Source: Mauremys mutica
Lineage: Eukaryota > Chordata > Testudines > Geoemydidae
Assembly (NCBI RefSeq): GCF_020497125.1
Contig: NC_059072.1
Span: forward strand, 68,641,697-68,705,696
Direction of reading: 5' to 3'
Length of the DNA: 64,000 bases
The notes under the pieces were generated by a model. It was not told the DNA's origin. It did no database searches and saw only the letters and a program-made list of their open reading frames with translations. This document shows, one piece after another, positions 59,311-64,000 of this stretch (its first letter is position 1; every line of letters starts with the position of its first letter). A program made the position numbers and the translations under genes.

Positions 59311-61454
59311 AGTCTTCTAAGTCACTTGAGTGTTTTTGAAAAAAGTACCCAGAGTCTATGAAAATATGCCCCAAACTCCAAAAATAAAGTGTCATTAAAG
59401 GATTTGTCAGGTTAATTCTGTATGATGAATCCAAGCACACACATTTTTAAGTGAATCCTTATCAGTATCAAAATTAGCAAACATCAACAATGCTAGATAC
59501 ATAGCTATTCAAAGAGGAAAATGCAAAGAAAGAATCACAGGAAAGGATCTGCAAAAGTAATTTACTGAGATACTCATTTGCAACAGCAAAATTAGTTAAT
59601 CACATTTAACATAATCTATTAAATTGCACAGCAGTAGATAATGCAATATATAAAAGCTGTCACCCTGCAAAGCCTCCCCCACTGCCCCCAAAGGACTAGA
59701 GAAGAAGGAGGCACCAGAAAAAAGCTTATTGCTTTGCTAACAATAGCGAGAAAGGAAAGGAACACATTTAAGGAGCCTTCTGAAAATTAATCTTACCTTT
59801 TCCACAAGGCCATTCTTGAGAGCCCAAGATTGTGACTGCCGGAGCACAATGAATGTTATGATAAAGGTATCAGAGCAGGGCAGAGGAGGAGAAATACCAG
59901 CCAGTTAAAGCAATACATTTCTGTAAAGAAACTGGACAATTTTGAAAAATAGCCACCACAAATAATGTAATTATGGAACAGGGATTGACATCAGATGATA
60001 AATAAGGGTGCAACTTGCAAAGAAGACAGATTTCTTTTATTTATTTTGTAAGATTATAAATTCAGATCTTTTTCCCCACCCCAGAAATTGCCAATTGCTG
60101 TTCTCAAAACAGTCACCACATTTAAATGTGACTAAATTATTGACAGGCTGATACCATGTCTGCTCATTTTGGAAAGGCATCACAAAGGTCACATTGTAGT
60201 TGAGAAACTTTCTGCCATTTTAGCAGCTTAGTAGTCATAAAATTAGCTTGTACTTCACAGTATCAATATTTATATAGATTCAGCCAGTCTATTTTGCTCA
60301 TACAGTAGTATGGCTATAAAATGATTCAGCTTTCTGCCATATCACTGGGATTCTGTTATTACCAATAATAATAACGATTCTGTAATAAGAATTTAGTTAA
60401 CATGGTGTGTGAGCCAGAACAGAAGCCAGAACACACTCCCTTAACTGCGTTGGCTAAGATGAGTATAATGGGCAAGAAAGTACAACTTGGAATACATAAA
60501 AGGAACAGATATGTAATTAGGTGCCATTTTTATATTGTCATCTTTGTGATTATAACTGTACTTCACTCAGTTTGATGCAATATTCTTATAACATCATGTC
60601 CTTAAAAGCTACCTTTTGTTTTATACTGTCAGTTGCAACCATAGTATCTCTGTACCATTCTCTCTGCATGCATTTTCTCCCACAAAAGGAGAGACTGCTG
60701 TCTCGATGGCAGCATTCCCTTCCTTTCTTCAGAGCATTTTGACAATTCTCCACAGTGCTAAGAAAATGCCACTGGAGGTAGAGATATGCATCATCTCTCC
60801 CTCCACCCAGTGTTAACAACAAATAGAGTTAATAGGGCCAGAGGTTATATATAGTGTACTTAGAGAATCATTTCCACAAAGCAGAACAAAGTGGTCAAGC
60901 ACCAGCTGGGAAATTCCAGGCAATACAGTTGCAGTGGAGACACATTGCCAGGGAACGAGGGCAGAGCTACAGAGGGCTATGAGCTGATCAAAGGAGGCAG
61001 AGGATCTCTGCATAGGTGCCCCACTTCCCCCAACAGATCTCCAATATCAGCAGCCTTTTTTGGATTGGCCTCCCAGTTTGTCCCCTAGAAGTTGGGGAAT
61101 GTTACCTCCAATAAGAGAACTCAAAGGAAACTTTGAGGGGAAACTTACAGTGTTTTCTGTCTCTTTTGTGCTATTTCCACATATGAGTACAGTGTGACCC
61201 AGAGTTTGCTGAATACTATAGTAAAAAATAAAGGCAATGTTGCAATGCGTTTCCCTGAATGATCTATTCTGGAAGCTGGAGTGGCTAATCCAAAGAGCTG
61301 ATTTATAAACAATGCAAATTGGGAAGTATTGAAAATTTTTGGAACGTAAGAGTACAAAAGAATACCGTGGAGGTAGATTGACATCAATCAAATTAGATTC
61401 AATACAAATATAATCTAATATTAAGTTAAACTTTTATGACTGTATAAATTTACA
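59311..61454. other. TRHDE intron, no recognised gene
   Basis: About 2.1 kb in which I recognise no repeat, RNA gene or exon. The next TRHDE exon was looked for here and not found. Confidence 0.5.
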
Positions 61455-61624
61455 GGCAGTGGAACAAGTGGCTAAGAAGACTATGGAATCTCCATCCCTG
61501 GATATAGTCAAGGTTAGAGTGAACACACATCTAATTAGGAATGGTTTGGGAATGATAAAATAAATCTTGCTGTGATGCTTGGTTAGATGGCTTTTTAGAG
61601 GTTCTTTCCATCCCAAATGTTTAT
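61455..61624 (+). mobile_element. Decayed CR1 3' fragment
   Basis: Diverged CR1 tail in + orientation: GCAGTGGAACAAGTGGC, then GGAATCTCCATCCCTGG, then GGTTCTTTCCATCCCAAATG. Much older than the copy at 61867. Confidence 0.55.
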
Positions 61625-61866
61625 GTATTTTACTTGTGTAGTTTAATTGTGGGCTAGGGAAGGGCAATAATCAACTACAGTAATGTATACCTCTATACTA
61701 TTTGCATATTTCTGCTGGTTTCCTAGTAATACTGTTTAATATGGTAGGTCCAAAATTAATTACCATATACTCTCCACTCCAGGAGATAATAATCATGTTT
61801 TCACTGTGCTTTATTTTTTACCATGTAAATAAATTACCACTGCTGATCAAGATAACACAAGACCTA

Positions 61867-62262
61867 GGTTCATAACACAAGAACTAGGGGTCACCAAATT
61901 AAATTAATTGGGAGCAGGTTTAAAACAAACAAAAGGAATTATGTTTTCATACTGACTGTTTTCACAGTCAATCTGTGGAACTTCTTATCAGAGGATGTTG
62001 TGAAGGCCAAGATCATAACAGGGTTCAAAAAAGAGCTAGATAAGTTCATGGAGGATAGCTCCATCAATGCTATTAGCTAGGATGGGCAGGGGATTCTGTC
62101 TGACAGAAGCTGGGACTGGGCGACAGGGGATGGATCACTTGATGATTACCTGTTCTGTTCATTCCCTCTGGGGCACCTGGCATTGGCCGCTGTCGGAAGA
62201 CAGGATACTGGGCTAGATGGACCTTTGGTCTGACCCAGTATGGCTGTTCTTATGTTCTTAAG
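61867..62262 (+). mobile_element. 5'-truncated CR1 3' end
   Basis: About 400 bp: CATAACACAAGAACTAGGGG (RT tail), GGACTGGGCGACAGGGGATG-like UTR, then CTGGGCTAGATGGACC and a TTCTTATGTTCTTA octamer end. It is the same 3' UTR type as 44278-45040, but shorter and more diverged. Confidence 0.9.
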
Positions 62263-62589
62263 CTCAATAGTGAATTGGCCAGTAGTAGTTACATTTGTAG
62301 CTTATAAGTTGAAAAGTTAAATATGTTTTGGAGTTAAAACTAAATGCAGAATTAAAGAAAATAATTATATCTCCCCGTGTTTTGGTGTTCTCTGTTAATA
62401 CCAGCAATATTGAATAACACCATTAGACTTCCAGGCATAACACTATTACTTTCACATCTTCTTTACAAAAAACACACACTAATCTGCGTGAGATGAGTGC
62501 TCATGAGGTTTAGAAGGACATTCTCCACAACTCTGTGAATTTCAGCTATTCCACAGGAAATTCCATTCTGTGACACTAATACACTACTG

Positions 62590-63635
62590 CAGGGGTAGGC
62601 AACCTATGACACGTGTGCCAAAGGCGGCACGGAAGCTGATTTTCAGTGGCATTCACACTGCCCGGGTCCCAGCCACCGGTCCAAGGGGGGCTGTGCATTT
62701 TAATTTAATTTTAAATGAAGCTTCTTAAACATTTTAAAAACTGTCAAGGTTCCTTCCCCACTCTGAACTTTAGGGTACAGATGCGGGGACCTGCATGGAC
62801 ACTTCTAAGCTTAATTACCAGCTTAGATCTGGTATCGCTGCCACCATCCCCCAAGTACTACTTTTTTTTCCTTGGGTAGTCTTGAGAGACTTCACCAATT
62901 TCCTGGTGAACACAGATCCAAACCCCCTGGATCTTAAAACAAGGAGAAATTAACCATCCCCCCTCCTACCAACTCCTGGTGGATCCAGATCCAACCCCCT
63001 TGGATCTAAAAATAAGGAAAAATCAATCAGGTATTAAGAAAAAAGGCTTTTAATTAAAGAAAAGAAAGGTAAAAGAAAACCCTCTGGGAGAGATTAGCAT
63101 ACCAGCTACTCTCACATACAACAGATTCAAAACACAGAGGATGTTTTCCTGGGCACAAATTTAGTTACACAGAAAATACCCAAATACCCAATTTTGATAA
63201 TTCCCTTAATGATACCAAGACAAGTTACAAAGAAAATAAACATAAACCTATTTATTCCTTTCTAAAACTTACTACTCTGATAAGAGGCTGGTTCCTTGAT
63301 CTTTTCCACTCCGGCTGAAACTGAAACTCTCAACAAAGGAAAACTTCCCTCCTTCCTTTTGAAACATCTTGTTCCCCCATTGGTTCCTCTGGTCAAGTGT
63401 CAGCTAGGCTAGGTGAACTTCTTAACCCTTTTCAGGTAAAAGAGGCATTAACCCTTAACTATCTGTTTATGACAAAAATCTTATTTACTTTACATACAAT
63501 CATAGTTTAGTTATATAGACTTATAGAAAGAGACCTTCTAAAAACATTAAACTGTATTACTGGCACGCGAAACCTTAAATTAGAGTGAATAAACAAAGAC
63601 TCGGCATATCACTCCTGAAAGATCGCTGACCCCTG
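62590..63635. mobile_element. hAT, copy B, split by a solo LTR
   Basis: Same family as 53231-53532: left end CAGGGGTAGGCAACCT, right end ATCGCTGACCCCTG. Perfect 8-bp TSD CACTACTG (62582-62589, 63636-63643). The hAT parts are 62590-62741 and 63475-63635; between them sits a 733-bp LTR. Confidence 0.93.
62742..63474 (-). mobile_element. Solo endogenous-retrovirus LTR
   Basis: 733 bp with ends TGTCAAGG and TATGACA, i.e. TG...CA with a 5-bp inverted TGTCA/TGACA, and a 5-bp TSD AAAAC/AAAAT (62737-62741, 63475-63479). Comparing with hAT copy A gives the empty site directly, so the boundaries are firm. Orientation is inferred from the AATAAATAGG-type poly(A) signal on the minus strand. No gag, pol or env is present, so it is a solo LTR left by recombination between two LTRs. 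Confidence 0.85.
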
Positions 63636-63643
63636 CACTACTG

Positions 63644-64000
63644 CAATGGTGCGCCAATAGCTGATCTCATCTCCTGATACTTGTGTCCTAAAATAAATGA
63701 TATGAGAAAGAGATTGCAGCCATTTCTGTGGCTAAAAAATTATGATAATGTAGAGTACAAAATGCTTAATGACAGTGCAGTTCTCAGCCACTCTGCCAGG
63801 AAATAATGCCAGAGCATGACTCAAAGGACACATTTGGCCACAAAGGCATCAAACCAAATAGCCAGCCTTAAGTAACTGACTCCAAGGAGTGTCAATGGAG
63901 CTGTTTATTGATTCTGTTCCAGGTCTGTACAGGATTTTAATCCTAGCAAGATCTAACGAAATAAATTTTATATGAAGTTTTTCTTGAAAACCTGAGAATA
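63644..64000. other. TRHDE intron, right edge
   Basis: No recognised feature; the next exon must lie beyond the window. Confidence 0.55.

Noticed and set aside
57300..64000. Next TRHDE exon
   Set aside because: I searched the three + frames for the residues expected after exon f and found none next to an AG acceptor.

Overview
The window is an internal piece of a vertebrate nuclear gene, most likely from a cryptodiran turtle. The turtle call rests on the repeats: CR1 LINEs of the kind that dominate turtle genomes, some ending in a TTCTTATG-type octamer; a tRNA-derived SINE with a CR1-like tail (tortoise/Cry type) at 6.8 kb; many non-autonomous hAT elements with 8-bp target-site duplications (TSDs); palindromic 'GTCTACACT' MITEs; a Gmr1-like Ty3/gypsy gag; and a Myb/SANT-bearing Harbinger-like element. 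No database was searched; family names come from recognition.

The only host gene I can support is TRHDE (thyrotropin-releasing-hormone-degrading ectoenzyme, M1 metallopeptidase family) on the + strand. Six internal coding exons are visible at 11074-11162, 26679-26812, 26924-26979, 53876-54023, 56573-56670 and 57187-57294. All are flanked by AG/GT splice sites, their phases fit, and together they give about 210 uninterrupted residues of the C-terminal (ERAP1_C-like) half of the ectodomain. The N-terminal membrane anchor, the zinc-binding HEXXH motif and the last exons lie outside the window. The introns are about 15.5 kb, 111 bp, 26.9 kb, 2.5 kb and 516 bp.

Everything else is intron, and most of what is recognisable there is transposable elements. 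0-3.2 kb: minus-strand LINE tail joined to a decayed Ty3/gypsy LTR-gag-protease. 6.8-9.9 kb: SINE, GC-rich hAT, old CR1 with a MITE inside, and a MITE containing a hAT containing a CR1 tail. 15.2-19.5 kb: two CR1 copies, one spanning ORF1 tail to reverse transcriptase but lacking its 3' end. 25.2-26.5 kb: a palindromic retroelement (16-bp TSD) split by a hAT (8-bp TSD) that itself carries a near-perfect 99-bp inverted repeat and a 70-bp minisatellite. 29-32 kb: CR1 and hATs. 36-39 kb: a 160-bp segment present twice, the second copy splitting a MIR-like SINE. 39-45 kb: CR1, Tc-like MITE, palindromic MITE, GC-rich hAT, (CA)n and a CR1 with a clean ORF tail. 48.5-52 kb: Harbinger-like element with a broken MSANTD gene. 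53.2 and 62.6 kb: two copies of one hAT, the second split by a solo ERV LTR.

I see no CRISPR array, operon, rRNA, functional tRNA gene or promoter. The long open frames outside the six exons are transposon remnants or chance ORFs in GC-rich repeats. The most unusual material is structural: nested insertions with readable TSDs, long inverted repeats, and the 160-bp duplication.
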